DNA of 30,274 bases from Nanosynbacter sp. (GTDB taxonomy: Bacteria > Patescibacteriota > Saccharimonadia > Saccharimonadales > Saccharimonadaceae): assembly GCA_015257455.1 (NCBI GenBank), contig JABZKD010000009.1, forward strand, positions 1-30,274, read 5' to 3'. This document shows positions 14,194-22,565 of this stretch, piece after piece. Below the pieces are notes generated by a model that did no database searches, had not been told where the DNA came from, and worked only from the letters and a program-made list of their open reading frames with translations. Positions within the stretch are counted from its first letter, which is position 1. Every line of letters starts with the position of its first letter. The position numbers and the translations under genes were made by a program.

Positions 14194-14982
14194 ATGCATA
14201 AGCCGAAACGAAATCCTGTCCGAATTATTAAAAATCTGATTATTCTCACAGGGTGTGTCTCGGCTTTTTTCTGGATGTTTTTCGATATTTTAAAACGCGA
14301 GACTGTGGTATCTCATGATGCCTCGGTACTCGTCATGGGTACAAACGCTACTTTCAAGCCTTTTGAATATAAAGAAGGTGGGCAAGTGGTTGGATTCGAT
14401 ATTGACCTTGCGCGCGAAATCGCGAAAGACCTCGGCGCTGAGCTAAAAATTGAGGACATGTCCTTTGATGGACTTCTTCCAGCGCTCGAAGGCGGTCGTA
14501 TTGATATCGCCGTGGCTGGCATGTCGGTCACCGAGGAACGTGCGAAGAATGCGCTATTTTCAGAGCCGTATTATCAGGCCACCCAGCGTATTATTGTCCC
14601 AGAAGATAGTAAAATTTTTAATAAATCTGGCCTAATCGGTAAGAAAATCGGCGTTCAACTCGGCACCACTGGTGATATCTTGGCTTCCGAAATTAAAGGC
14701 GCCAAAGTGATTCAGTTCCCAGCCGCGCCAAATGTTTTGCAGGAGCTCGCTTCTGGTCGGGTTGATGCGGTGATTCTAGATGACGCGCCAGCAAATCAAT
14801 ATATCGTGGCATTTCCGGGCCTAAAAATCCTGGGTTCCGCTATCGGTAATGAATCTTATGCCATTGCGATGAAAAAATCTAATCAGACTCTCAAGGAAAA
14901 AGTTGATCAAACAATTAATCGCATGAAAGAGGACGGCCGAATGGATGCCTTATTAAGGAAATATTTTGGAGAGAGCAGATGA
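14194..14982 (+). CDS. Polar amino-acid ABC transporter, substrate-binding protein
   Basis: It captures an amino acid outside the cell and delivers it to the permease encoded next. The 262-residue protein is a family 3 solute-binding protein: LVMGTNATFKPFEY (strand 1 and ligand contact), VGFDIDLAREIA, the ligand loop AVAGMSVTEERAKN, and the hinge and lobe 2 segments IGVQLGTTGD and GRVDAVILDDAPA. Residues 14-32 are hydrophobic and contain LTGC (Cys21). That could be a lipobox, but the hydrophobic run continues past the Cys, so an uncleaved membrane anchor is equally possible. It ends in TGA, the only TGA stop here, overlapping the next ATG by four bases. Ligand cannot be named from sequence. 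Confidence 0.93.
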   Translation: MHKPKRNPVRIIKNLIILTGCVSAFFWMFFDILKRETVVSHDASVLVMGTNATFKPFEYKEGGQVVGFDIDLAREIAKDLGAELKIEDMSFDGLLPALEGGRIDIAVAGMSVTEERAKNALFSEPYYQATQRIIVPEDSKIFNKSGLIGKKIGVQLGTTGDILASEIKGAKVIQFPAAPNVLQELASGRVDAVILDDAPANQYIVAFPGLKILGSAIGNESYAIAMKKSNQTLKEKVDQTINRMKEDGRMDALLRKYFGESR

Positions 14983-15629
14983 AATTTTTTGAAGTTATTT
15001 TCGGTAATGGTCGTTGGATTTATTTTTGGCACGGACTTGAAGTTACCATTGTCCTGACTATTTTAGCGCTCTTTTTTGGTTTTCTTCTCGGCGTTTTAAT
15101 ATCAATGCTTCGCACTTCCAGCGTTAAATTTTGTCAAAAAATCGCCAATCTCTATGTCACAATTATTCGCGGCACGCCTCTTCTGGTGCAGCTCTTAATT
15201 ATGTATTACGTGATCTTCGCCGAATATCGCGCCATGCCGAAAATTATCGTAGCCGCCGTAGCTTTTTCACTCAATAGTGGCGCTTATATTTCGGAAATCA
15301 TTCGTGGTGGGATCGAAAGTGTGTCAAATGGTCAAAAGGAGGCCGCCAGATCTCTCGGTCTTTCGGAATTTCGTACGCAACTTTACGTCGTGATGCCACA
15401 GGCCTTAAAGAATTCTCTGCCAGGTTTAATTGGTGAAGGGATTTCACTTTTCAAGGAGACTTCTATCGTCGGATGGATTGGTCTTGGTGATATTATGCGT
15501 GGCGCCGACGACATTCGTTCTCTCACTGCCACAGCTTTTGAATCTCTGGTAGCTGCCGCCATTATCTACCTGGCAATTACTCTAATCTTTACTAAAATTA
15601 TGTCAAAAGTAGAAAAGAGGTTAGCTTAA
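14979..15629 (+). CDS. Polar amino-acid ABC transporter, permease (HisM/GlnP family)
   Basis: The 216-residue inner-membrane subunit starts in an ATGA overlap with the binding-protein gene, so translation is coupled. It has an N-terminal helix (about residues 18-43), the RGTPLLVQL segment typical of this family, and the cytoplasmic EAA loop EAARSLGLSEFRTQLYVVMP (about 121-140), which docks onto the ATPase. Only one permease is encoded, so it probably acts as a homodimer, as in GlnPQ-like systems. Length is normal for the family. Confidence 0.95.
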   Translation: MKFFEVIFGNGRWIYFWHGLEVTIVLTILALFFGFLLGVLISMLRTSSVKFCQKIANLYVTIIRGTPLLVQLLIMYYVIFAEYRAMPKIIVAAVAFSLNSGAYISEIIRGGIESVSNGQKEAARSLGLSEFRTQLYVVMPQALKNSLPGLIGEGISLFKETSIVGWIGLGDIMRGADDIRSLTATAFESLVAAAIIYLAITLIFTKIMSKVEKRLA

Positions 15630-15630
15630 G

Positions 15631-16362
15631 ATGTCTATTGTCGTAAAGAAGCTTGAAAAAAGTTTCGAAAATCAAAAAGTTTTGCGTGGTATCGACCTCG
15701 AAATTCAAGATGGCGAAACCGTAGTCTTGATTGGTTCCTCTGGTTCCGGAAAATCTACTTTCTTGCGCTGCCTTAACCTTCTGAATACTCCAGATAAGGG
15801 CCAAATTTTTATCGATGGACAGGAGATTACGAATCCCAAAACCAATCTTAATAAACTTCGTGCTAAAGTTGGTATGGTTTTTCAAAGTTTTAATCTTTTT
15901 GAAAATCTTAATATCATAGAAAACATCAAGCTCGCTCCCAGAAAAGTCCTACATCTATCAAATAAACAGGCGGAAAAAGAAGCCATAGAGCTACTGAAAC
16001 GGGTTGGTTTAGCGAATAAATCTTACGATTATCCGAAGAATCTTTCTGGTGGTCAGAAACAGCGTGTCGCTATCGCTCGCGCTTTAGCCATGCACCCAGA
16101 AGTAATTTTGTTTGATGAGCCGACCTCTGCACTTGATCCGGAAATGGTTGGCGAAGTACTCGAGGTGATTAAAGATCTTGCCAAAGACCACAGTCGCACC
16201 ATGGTCATCGTGACTCATGAGATGAGTTTTGCTAAAGAAGTCGGGTCGCGTCTCATTTTTCTTGATAAGGGGAAAATCATTGAAGATGGTGAACCGCATC
16301 AAGTAATGAATCATCCCACCACTGAACGCGCCGCCCGCTTCTTCCAAAATATTAAAAATTAA
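15631..16362 (+). CDS. Polar amino-acid ABC transporter, ATP-binding protein (GlnQ family)
   Basis: The 243-residue ATPase has all the expected motifs: Walker A GSSGSGKST (35-43), Q-loop MVFQSF, signature LSGGQ (138-142), Walker B VILFDE (158-163), D-loop SALDPE and the switch His in IVTHEM. The best matches from memory are to GlnQ/ArtP-type ATPases. The start lies one base after the permease stop, with AGAGG at 15616-15620. It completes the three-gene operon. No terminator is visible in the 22 bases before the next start; the next gene has its own promoter there. Confidence 0.96.
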   Translation: MSIVVKKLEKSFENQKVLRGIDLEIQDGETVVLIGSSGSGKSTFLRCLNLLNTPDKGQIFIDGQEITNPKTNLNKLRAKVGMVFQSFNLFENLNIIENIKLAPRKVLHLSNKQAEKEAIELLKRVGLANKSYDYPKNLSGGQKQRVAIARALAMHPEVILFDEPTSALDPEMVGEVLEVIKDLAKDHSRTMVIVTHEMSFAKEVGSRLIFLDKGKIIEDGEPHQVMNHPTTERAARFFQNIKN

Positions 16363-16369
16363 CAGTATA

Positions 16370-16378
16370 TGCTAAAAT
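16370..16378 (+). promoter_or_regulatory. Extended -10 promoter of the envelope operon, leaderless geometry
   Basis: TATG-C-TAAAAT with the hexamer at 16373-16378, 6 bases before the ATG at 16385. No Shine-Dalgarno fits in the gap, and no good -35 is visible, as is common for extended -10 promoters. Confidence 0.7.
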
Positions 16379-16384
16379 AAATAT

Positions 16385-17698
16385 ATGACGCTCGTAATGA
16401 GACTTAAAAAGAAATTTTATTTTTTAGCTGCGAATTATTTTCGTTTTTTTGCTAATATCTCGCTTAGGCGCTGGAAGCCTCGTGTAATTGCCATTACCGG
16501 TTCAGTGGGTAAGACTACCATGTTAAATTTAGTCGAATCCACCCTGAAAACCAAGGCGCATTATTCCTTTAATGCTAATTCCGCCTTTGGCGTAGCCTTT
16601 GATATCGTCGATATGGACGGCGTACGTGGTAGCAAGTGGCGTTGGCTTAGCTTAATTATCGGTGTGCCATTCAAATCGCTTTTTTACACCCATCGTGAAA
16701 AATTTTATATTGTCGAAATCGATGGCGAACGCCCACATGAGGCCGAATTTCTGGCTAAATGGCTAAAGCCAGAAGTCACTATTTGGGTTTCATTGGGTCT
16801 ATCACATGCCGTACAATTTGAAAAACAGGTCGAAGCTGGCATCTTCCCAAATCTCGAAAAAGCCATTACGCATGAATTTGCTACTTTGCCAGAAAATACT
16901 CAAAAATTAATTCTCATCGATAAGGATGTCGACTTAATGAATCGTGCGATTGATAAAATTGTCGCCAAAGGCAAAACTAAGGCCGAAGTTATTAAGTGTA
17001 GTAAGAGTGAATTGCTGAACTATACTGTTCATCCGAATAAAACTGAATTTGTCATGGATTTTACCAGTCAGCCAAAGCTGGGCGAATTCACTATCACCTT
17101 TAAAAACCCGATGCAACGTGACCTTGCCATCCAATTGTCTATGCTCGCCAAGCTTTGTGAATATCTCCATATTCAAATGCCGAATGATTTTTCCGATATG
17201 CGTGAAGCTCCTGGACGTAATACTTTCCTGAAAGGAATTAATAATCTAAAAATTATCGATAGTAGCTATAATGCCCATCTCATCTCTATGGAATCGATCC
17301 TTAAAATGTACCGCTCAATGCGTACCCAACATAAGTGGTTGGTAATTGGCGATATGGTGGAGCAAGGAAGTATCGAACGGCACGAACATGAAAAGCTAGC
17401 CGAGGCTATAATTGCCGCTAACTCCGAACAGGTTATTCTCATTGGTCGACGTACTCGTGAATATACCTATCCAATCCTAAAGAAGCAGGGAATTAAGGTC
17501 AATACCTTTAATGATCCCAAAAAGGCTCTCGAATTCATTCAACAAAATGCCGTGAACGGAGAAACTATTCTCTTTAAAGGTAGCCAATATCTTGAATGGA
17601 TTATCGAAAAATTATTATTAAATTCAAAAGACGCCGAGCGTCTGCCACGCCGCGAAAAAGCCGCAGAAAAGCGTCGTGAAAAAAGGGGACTTAACTAA
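16385..17698 (+). CDS. Mur ligase family protein (MurF-like, no N-terminal UDP-binding domain)
   Basis: Mur ligases form an amide bond to an amino acid through an acyl-phosphate, using ATP. This 437-residue protein has the P-loop ITGSVGKTT (37-45), the MurF-like segment APGRN...IIDSSYNAH (275-298) and GDMVEQGSIERHEHEKL (322-338). The P-loop lies near residue 40 rather than about 110, so the UDP-sugar-binding domain of MurE/MurF is missing. Where MurF normally has the carbamylated Lys (AKxEI), I align ITHEF (161-165), with Thr in the Lys position. It lacks the four-Cys zinc ribbon of MurT. It is the first gene of a tightly coupled envelope operon. The C-terminal tail is very basic (RLPRREKAAEKRREKR). 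Likely role: adding an amino acid or peptide to an unusual acceptor; substrate unknown. Confidence 0.85.
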   Translation: MTLVMRLKKKFYFLAANYFRFFANISLRRWKPRVIAITGSVGKTTMLNLVESTLKTKAHYSFNANSAFGVAFDIVDMDGVRGSKWRWLSLIIGVPFKSLFYTHREKFYIVEIDGERPHEAEFLAKWLKPEVTIWVSLGLSHAVQFEKQVEAGIFPNLEKAITHEFATLPENTQKLILIDKDVDLMNRAIDKIVAKGKTKAEVIKCSKSELLNYTVHPNKTEFVMDFTSQPKLGEFTITFKNPMQRDLAIQLSMLAKLCEYLHIQMPNDFSDMREAPGRNTFLKGINNLKIIDSSYNAHLISMESILKMYRSMRTQHKWLVIGDMVEQGSIERHEHEKLAEAIIAANSEQVILIGRRTREYTYPILKKQGIKVNTFNDPKKALEFIQQNAVNGETILFKGSQYLEWIIEKLLLNSKDAERLPRREKAAEKRREKRGLN

Positions 17699-18369
17699 TG
17701 AAAACTTTATACATTATTCATGGCTGGACTTACACCGTGGAGCCTTGGACTAAAACCATTGAAATTCTACGTGATAAATACAAAATTGAAGTTAAAATGT
17801 TGCACGTCCCAGGCTTGACCGAGCAAAGCCAAAAAGTTTGGACAATTAACGATTATGTACGTTGGGCCAAGCGCGAATTGCCGGATCAGGCTGTTGTACT
17901 CGGGCATAGTAATGGCGGACGCATTTTGATGAATCTCACTATCAAGCACCCGAAAAAACTTTCACATTTAATTCTTCTCGATAGTGCGGGTATATACGAA
18001 AAATCTTTGAAACGTGATATTTTACGCGGACTCAGTAAGGCTTTTGGTATTTTTAAGCGAGTGCCGATTTTGCGTAAGATTTTTCATAAGTTAGTTGGGG
18101 CTTCTGATTATGCTCATGCGCCAGAAAATATGAAAAAAACTTTAGCAAACATGCATGAATCTGATAAAAACCTCGATCCATCGCGCATTAAGGTAAAAAC
18201 TTCGATTCTTTGGGGTGAAAATGATCAAATTACGCCGCTTCGTCAAGGCAAGAAGCTTCATGAATTGATTTCTGGTAGTACTTTTTATTCTTCCGAAAAA
18301 TGGCGTCACGCTCCGTATATCGATGATCCAAAAGGTCTCGCTAAGGCCATTAATGAGGTGCTTGCTTAA
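17698..18369 (+). CDS. Alpha/beta hydrolase
   Basis: The 223-residue protein has the alpha/beta-hydrolase pattern: HGWTY near the N-terminus (oxyanion region), nucleophile elbow GHSNGG with Ser71, acid Asp176 in WGENDQITP, and His204 in WRHAPYID. The Ser-Asp-His triad is therefore complete. There is no signal peptide, so it acts in the cytoplasm. The start codon overlaps the Mur ligase stop (TAATG), with AAAAGGGG as Shine-Dalgarno inside the upstream gene. The family covers esterases, amidases and thioesterases; in this operon it might release or edit an amino-acyl or peptide intermediate, which is inference only. Confidence 0.9.
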   Translation: MKTLYIIHGWTYTVEPWTKTIEILRDKYKIEVKMLHVPGLTEQSQKVWTINDYVRWAKRELPDQAVVLGHSNGGRILMNLTIKHPKKLSHLILLDSAGIYEKSLKRDILRGLSKAFGIFKRVPILRKIFHKLVGASDYAHAPENMKKTLANMHESDKNLDPSRIKVKTSILWGENDQITPLRQGKKLHELISGSTFYSSEKWRHAPYIDDPKGLAKAINEVLA

Positions 18370-20516
18370 TGAAATTTATCGCGCACGCTAGTCAATTTGG
18401 TTTGAAAAAGACCTTGAGGCAATTATTCACTTTTGGCTTTAAGCGAGATTCTGAAAAATTAAAAGCTTATATTGCAGACCGCTATCAAGTGGAAGCGGAA
18501 AATGTTGCACTTTATGGTTCTGGTCGTACCGCACTTTCCGAAGCCTTAAAATATTTTATTAAGCCAGGAGATAAAGTAGCGATTACTGCACTGACTTGCT
18601 TCGCGGTAGTGGAAGCAGTACGTAGTGCTGGCTGTGAGCCGGTTTACCTTGATGTGAATCTCCAGAATCTGCATTTTGATGCAAAAATTCTCGAAAAAGC
18701 CTGCACGAAAAACCCAGAAATTAAGGCAGTGATTGTGCAAAATAATTTAGCTTATCCATGTGATATGGTAAATATTGAATCTGTCGCAAAAAAATATAAC
18801 CTCGCACTAATCGAGGATCTTGCACACTGTGTCGGTATGGATTACCCGGATGGTCGCGAAGCTGGTACGGTGGGGGATGCCGTCATTATGAGTTTCGGTA
18901 AGGGAAAATCCCTCGATCTAATTTCTGGCGGATTATTATTCCTTCGTAAAACTGATAAGCGCAAAAAATCTTTTACCATCCCGACCGACCTGCCAAGCTT
19001 AGCCGATCGTTTTCGCACGCGCACTTATCCACTTTTTGGCGCAATCACTCGTGGTCTTTTTCATTTACAGCTTGGTCGCCTTAATTTTGGTCGACTCTTT
19101 ACCGCCTTTCTTTTGAAGACTCATCAAATTCAGAAATCTGCCGATGCTAGGCTAGATAGTTCTATTCGCCTCACTCATTGGCAGGCCAAGCTTGCTTTAT
19201 CTGATCTTAAGAAAATTAAGCATCGTGCCCCACTTCGTCGTTTCTATTTTGTGGAAAATCGGGAAGAATTATTAGAAAAACTCACTGCCGCAGGCTTCAT
19301 TATGGATGATATTTGGTATAGTTCACCAGTTTCACCAGAGAGATACTATACCCGAGCTAATTTTAACGAAAAAGCTTGCCCGAACGCGGTTTTTGCCGCC
19401 AAACATCTGATTAATCTACCAAATTGGTTAAATATTTTTGAACTTGCCGATGCAAGACATTTGATTAATCAATATGAAATAAATTCTCAAGGTGAAAAAA
19501 TCGCTTCCTTCACTACTAAAAAATCTCTATCCGAAACTGAAGTAGAACACATAGATACGCTTCGTCACGCCGCCTCTCACACTAATTTCTTGCAGTCCAA
19601 ACAGTGGTATGAAGTTAATAAATCCATCGGCCATAAACCTATCTTCTTGATGTTTAGTGAAAAATCTTATTGTCTTGCCATTATTAAAGACGCTAAGCGT
19701 GGCCGTTTTTTGGAGATTCCGTGCGGACCGATTTTAGATTACACCAATCGTAATGAATTAGAGCTTGCTATGGCTGAGATTTACCGTTATGCTAAGCAAA
19801 ATAATTGTGTCTTCGTGCGTTTTCGTCCAAATCTCGAGGAAACTCCGGAAAATCGAGCGCTTATCGAGTCACTTCCATCGCTCTCCGCCTCCTATTTTCT
19901 TCACGCTGAAAATACTATTTTTGTTGACCTTATTCAGTCCGAAGAGGATCTCCTGAAAAATATGCGTCGTCAAACACGTTATGAAGTGCGCCGCTCGGAG
20001 AAGCTAAAATTTAAGGTCAAAAAATCCAATACCCCTGAAATTCTCCGTGAGTTTCATCAGATTCAAGCCGAAACCGCCAAGCGTCAAGGTTTTATTCCGC
20101 CACGCCGCAAGGATCTCAATGCTTATGCCAAGGCTTTCGGCTCTGATCTTCAGATTTACCGCGCCACCCTCGATGGCAAACCAGTAGCTTACGGTTTAGT
20201 CTTAACTGATGCCTTAGAAGGTGACTACTTTGAGGCAGCCTCCACCGAATTGAATTACAAATTCCCAGGCGCCTATGCACTTCAATGGTATGTAATGAGA
20301 GATCTAAAAAAGCAGGGAAAACTTCGTTATAACCTCTGGGGGATTGCTCCGGCCGGCCAAAAAAATCATAAATTCGCTGGCGTTACCACCTTTAAGACTG
20401 GCTTTGGTGGTGAAAAATTTGATTATCTACATGCCCATGACTTACCAGTCAAGAAACTTCACTACGGTCTGATTCGGCTCGTCGAAGACGCTCGTCGCAA
20501 AAAACGTCATCTATAA
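18369..20516 (+). CDS. Fusion of DegT/DnrJ-like PLP aminotransferase and FemX-like aminoacyltransferase
   Basis: This 715-residue two-domain protein is unusual. Residues 1 to about 375 resemble DegT/DnrJ/EryC1 fold-I PLP enzymes: YGSGRTAL (49-56, phosphate site), IEDLAHCVG (148-156, Asp150 contacts the PLP ring) and SFGKGKSLDLISGG (175-188), where Lys178 or Lys180 would bind PLP. After a linker, residues about 390-715 match the FemABX fold (SKQWYEV, FVRFRPNLEETPEN, LKNMRRQTRYEVRRSEK, YNLWGIAP, FKTGFGG) and are clearly homologous to the next gene. FemABX enzymes usually transfer an amino acid from aminoacyl-tRNA to the lipid II stem peptide. The start overlaps the hydrolase stop (TAATG). A plausible reading is an enzyme that makes or modifies an amino compound and then attaches it. 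The frame is continuous, so this is not an assembly join. Confidence 0.88.
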   Translation: MKFIAHASQFGLKKTLRQLFTFGFKRDSEKLKAYIADRYQVEAENVALYGSGRTALSEALKYFIKPGDKVAITALTCFAVVEAVRSAGCEPVYLDVNLQNLHFDAKILEKACTKNPEIKAVIVQNNLAYPCDMVNIESVAKKYNLALIEDLAHCVGMDYPDGREAGTVGDAVIMSFGKGKSLDLISGGLLFLRKTDKRKKSFTIPTDLPSLADRFRTRTYPLFGAITRGLFHLQLGRLNFGRLFTAFLLKTHQIQKSADARLDSSIRLTHWQAKLALSDLKKIKHRAPLRRFYFVENREELLEKLTAAGFIMDDIWYSSPVSPERYYTRANFNEKACPNAVFAAKHLINLPNWLNIFELADARHLINQYEINSQGEKIASFTTKKSLSETEVEHIDTLRHAASHTNFLQSKQWYEVNKSIGHKPIFLMFSEKSYCLAIIKDAKRGRFLEIPCGPILDYTNRNELELAMAEIYRYAKQNNCVFVRFRPNLEETPENRALIESLPSLSASYFLHAENTIFVDLIQSEEDLLKNMRRQTRYEVRRSEKLKFKVKKSNTPEILREFHQIQAETAKRQGFIPPRRKDLNAYAKAFGSDLQIYRATLDGKPVAYGLVLTDALEGDYFEAASTELNYKFPGAYALQWYVMRDLKKQGKLRYNLWGIAPAGQKNHKFAGVTTFKTGFGGEKFDYLHAHDLPVKKLHYGLIRLVEDARRKKRHL

Positions 20517-20531
20517 ATTAAAAAGGAAACT

Positions 20532-21560
20532 ATGAAATACACCGTCAAAACCGTCGAAAATCAAACTGAGTGGGATGAATTTGTTACCGCACATCCGGAT
20601 GCTAACTTTTTGCAATCCTGGGATTTCTACGAATTCTACTTCTCCCGCGGTTTTGATATTGTGCGTCGTGGTGTCTATGACGAAAATAATCAGCTCGTCG
20701 GGGTTTATGCTGGCGAAGTCGAACCTGCCAAGCGTGGTCGTCATCTCGCCGTAGCTGGTGGACCAATTTTTGATTGGACTAACCAGGAAGTTAAAAAACT
20801 GATTTTTGATGACATGAAGCAGCAGGCCAAGAAATTAAAATGTGCTTTTATTCGCGTACGCCCACAACTCGAGAATACCCCAGAGAACGCGCAAATCTTT
20901 CAGCAACTCGGCTTCCGTAAGGCCCCGATGTATCTTTCGGTGGAGTTTGCTGGTGTTCTCAATCTAGAAAATTCGGAAGAGGAAATTCTTAAAAACATGC
21001 GACAGCGTCTGCGCCGCGCTCTTCGCAAGGCGGAGAAAAATCAAATCACCATCGAAAAAACTTCCGACCCAAAAGCGATTCATGATTTTTATCAAATTGA
21101 ATTACAAACTGCTAAACGCCACGATTTTTATGCTTTCTCGGAAGACTTTCTCACTAAGCAATTTGCAGCTTTTGCTAAGAATGACGAAGCGGTACTCTAC
21201 ATCGCGAAATTAAACGGTGAGATTCTTGCCGAAAACTTTATGATTTTCTATGGCAACGAAGCCTCGTATCATTATGGCGTCTCTTCCGAACTCGGCACCA
21301 AGTATTCCGGCGCCCCCCTTCTTCATATGGAAGCTATGCGTGATGCGAGGAAGCGTGGCATTAAGCGTTACAATTTTTGGGGCATCGTCGATGAAAACGA
21401 TACCAAGCACCGCTTCTATGGCGTCTCGGTTTTCAAGCGTGGGTTTGGCGTGGAAGAATTGAAATACCTTGAAGCTAGAGACCTTGTTCTAGATAAAATC
21501 TCTTACTACACTAAGACTCTTCCGATTGAAACTCTTCGCCGAAAAGTGCGTCACGTTTAA
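20532..21560 (+). CDS. FemX-like peptidoglycan-bridge aminoacyltransferase
   Basis: The 342-residue protein has the FemABX layout: two GNAT-like halves, with FLQSWDFYEFYFSRGF near the start, FIRVRPQLENTPEN in the middle, LKNMRQRLRRALRKAEK and YNFWGIVDEND...FKRGFGVEE towards the end. The length is like Weissella FemX (about 335), and it lacks the coiled-coil insert of staphylococcal FemA. AAAGGA precedes the ATG 15 bases after the previous stop. It is the last gene of the envelope operon. Two FemX domains in one operon suggest a two-step bridge or two different residues. Substrates are not predictable from the sequence. Confidence 0.92.
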   Translation: MKYTVKTVENQTEWDEFVTAHPDANFLQSWDFYEFYFSRGFDIVRRGVYDENNQLVGVYAGEVEPAKRGRHLAVAGGPIFDWTNQEVKKLIFDDMKQQAKKLKCAFIRVRPQLENTPENAQIFQQLGFRKAPMYLSVEFAGVLNLENSEEEILKNMRQRLRRALRKAEKNQITIEKTSDPKAIHDFYQIELQTAKRHDFYAFSEDFLTKQFAAFAKNDEAVLYIAKLNGEILAENFMIFYGNEASYHYGVSSELGTKYSGAPLLHMEAMRDARKRGIKRYNFWGIVDENDTKHRFYGVSVFKRGFGVEELKYLEARDLVLDKISYYTKTLPIETLRRKVRHV

Positions 21561-21582
21561 TATTTTTAGTCAATTAAATACG

Positions 21583-21617
21583 CCTCGAATTTATCAAAAA
21601 TGAATTCGAGGTTTTTG
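21583..21617 (+). terminator. Rho-independent terminator after the envelope operon
   Basis: Perfect 9-bp stem CCTCGAATT / AATTCGAGG (21583-21591 and 21603-21611) followed by TTTTTG. It closes the four-gene unit from 16385. Confidence 0.88.
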
Positions 21618-21654
21618 TTATATTTCAGCAAACTCTGCTTTATTTTTCTTTTTA

Positions 21655-21663
21655 TGCTAAAAT
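21655..21663 (+). promoter_or_regulatory. Extended -10 promoter of the DUF308-like gene
   Basis: TATG-C-TAAAAT, hexamer 21658-21663. The leader holds AAAGGAAAA, about 6 bases before the ATG. Confidence 0.65.
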
Positions 21664-21692
21664 AAGCATAAGAATTAACAAAGGAAAATTAT

Positions 21693-22451
21693 ATGTCAAT
21701 CAAGCGAAAATATATTGATAGCCACTGGCTAATCTTCGCATTGCAGGGTGTGTTGGCACTTCTTTTCGGCTGGTACGCCCTCTTTACTAATCTAAATAGT
21801 CTCGAGGCAATTATTGTGATTGCCGGTACGGTTTTGCTCGGTCTCGGTATTATCGAGATGCTGAACCTCCTTACTCGTACCCACTTGAAGGAAACCTGGG
21901 GTCTTTCACTTCTCATGGCCGTACTAGAAATCGCCACGGCTTTCACCATGCTCTTTGCCAAGGATCAGAACGCCATCTGGCATCTCGCCATTATCGGTCT
22001 ATACACCATCACCCGTGGTATTCTTGAGATTTTCATTGGTCTCGGTTCCGTGGATGATTTGACAGACCGTTTTATTTGGGTGCTCACTGGTATTTCCGGC
22101 TGTATTATCGGCATCGTAGTGGTAAATGCTGGACATCTCGGTAATCTGCCATTTATTAAATATTTTGGCTCCTACATGATGATTTTTGGTATCTCTAATC
22201 TGATTTATGCCATCCATAATAAGGAACAAAAACACGAATACGAAACCGAGCTTCGTGAAAAACGCGAAGAAAATCGTGCTAAGTCTATCAAGAATGCTAA
22301 GAAAATTGCCGCCATTAAAGAACTTTCTGTAAAACCAGATCGTGCCTATAAGTCAAAAAATCTTGGTGAAAAAACTGCACATAAGTCAGTTAAAAAAGCT
22401 GCTACTAAGAAAACCAAAAAACCAACTGCCAAGAAAATTTCAAAAAAATAA
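21693..22451 (+). CDS. HdeD/DUF308-like membrane protein with Lys-rich tail
   Basis: The 252-residue protein has about six hydrophobic segments in residues 12-180 in the pattern of the HdeD/DUF308 family (WLIFALQGVLALLFGWYALF, GTVLLGLGIIEML, GLYTITRGILEIFIG). Family function is poorly defined; in E. coli HdeD is linked to acid resistance. The last 70 residues are cytoplasmic by charge and very basic, ending in KKAATKKTKKPTAKK, like bacterial histone H1-type tails. That tail is not part of the usual family. It is a single-gene unit with its own promoter and terminator. Confidence 0.82.
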   Translation: MSIKRKYIDSHWLIFALQGVLALLFGWYALFTNLNSLEAIIVIAGTVLLGLGIIEMLNLLTRTHLKETWGLSLLMAVLEIATAFTMLFAKDQNAIWHLAIIGLYTITRGILEIFIGLGSVDDLTDRFIWVLTGISGCIIGIVVVNAGHLGNLPFIKYFGSYMMIFGISNLIYAIHNKEQKHEYETELREKREENRAKSIKNAKKIAAIKELSVKPDRAYKSKNLGEKTAHKSVKKAATKKTKKPTAKKISKK

Positions 22452-22461
22452 AACTCATCCT

Positions 22462-22490
22462 AAATAGGGCCACGTGCCCTATTTTTTATT
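22462..22490 (+). terminator. Rho-independent terminator after the DUF308-like gene
   Basis: Perfect 9-bp stem AAATAGGGC / GCCCTATTT (22462-22470 and 22476-22484), loop CACGT, T-rich tail. Confidence 0.92.
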
Positions 22491-22517
22491 TAGCAAGTTC
22501 ATTCACCCCTGTAATCT

Positions 22518-22546
22518 TTGACTATTACGCGTCAATCTTGTATAAT
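22518..22546 (+). promoter_or_regulatory. Strong galU promoter
   Basis: TTGACT (22518-22523), 17 bases, perfect TATAAT (22541-22546). It overlaps a TTG that could extend the frame, which rules out that longer start. Confidence 0.85.
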
Positions 22547-22565
22547 TAAGACTCAAGGAGAAATT

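Noticed and set aside
14980..14982. TGA as a recoded glycine codon, as in some CPR lineages
   Set aside because: This TGA ends a binding protein at the expected family length and overlaps the permease ATG; all other frames read normally without TGA.
16385..17698. MurT (partner of GatD)
   Set aside because: Length fits, but there is no four-Cys zinc ribbon and no GatD gene; the APGRN and YNAH motifs are closer to MurF.
22518..22565. TTG start adding 16 residues to GalU
   Set aside because: The TTG is the -35 hexamer itself; ATG 22566 has a good Shine-Dalgarno and matches family length.
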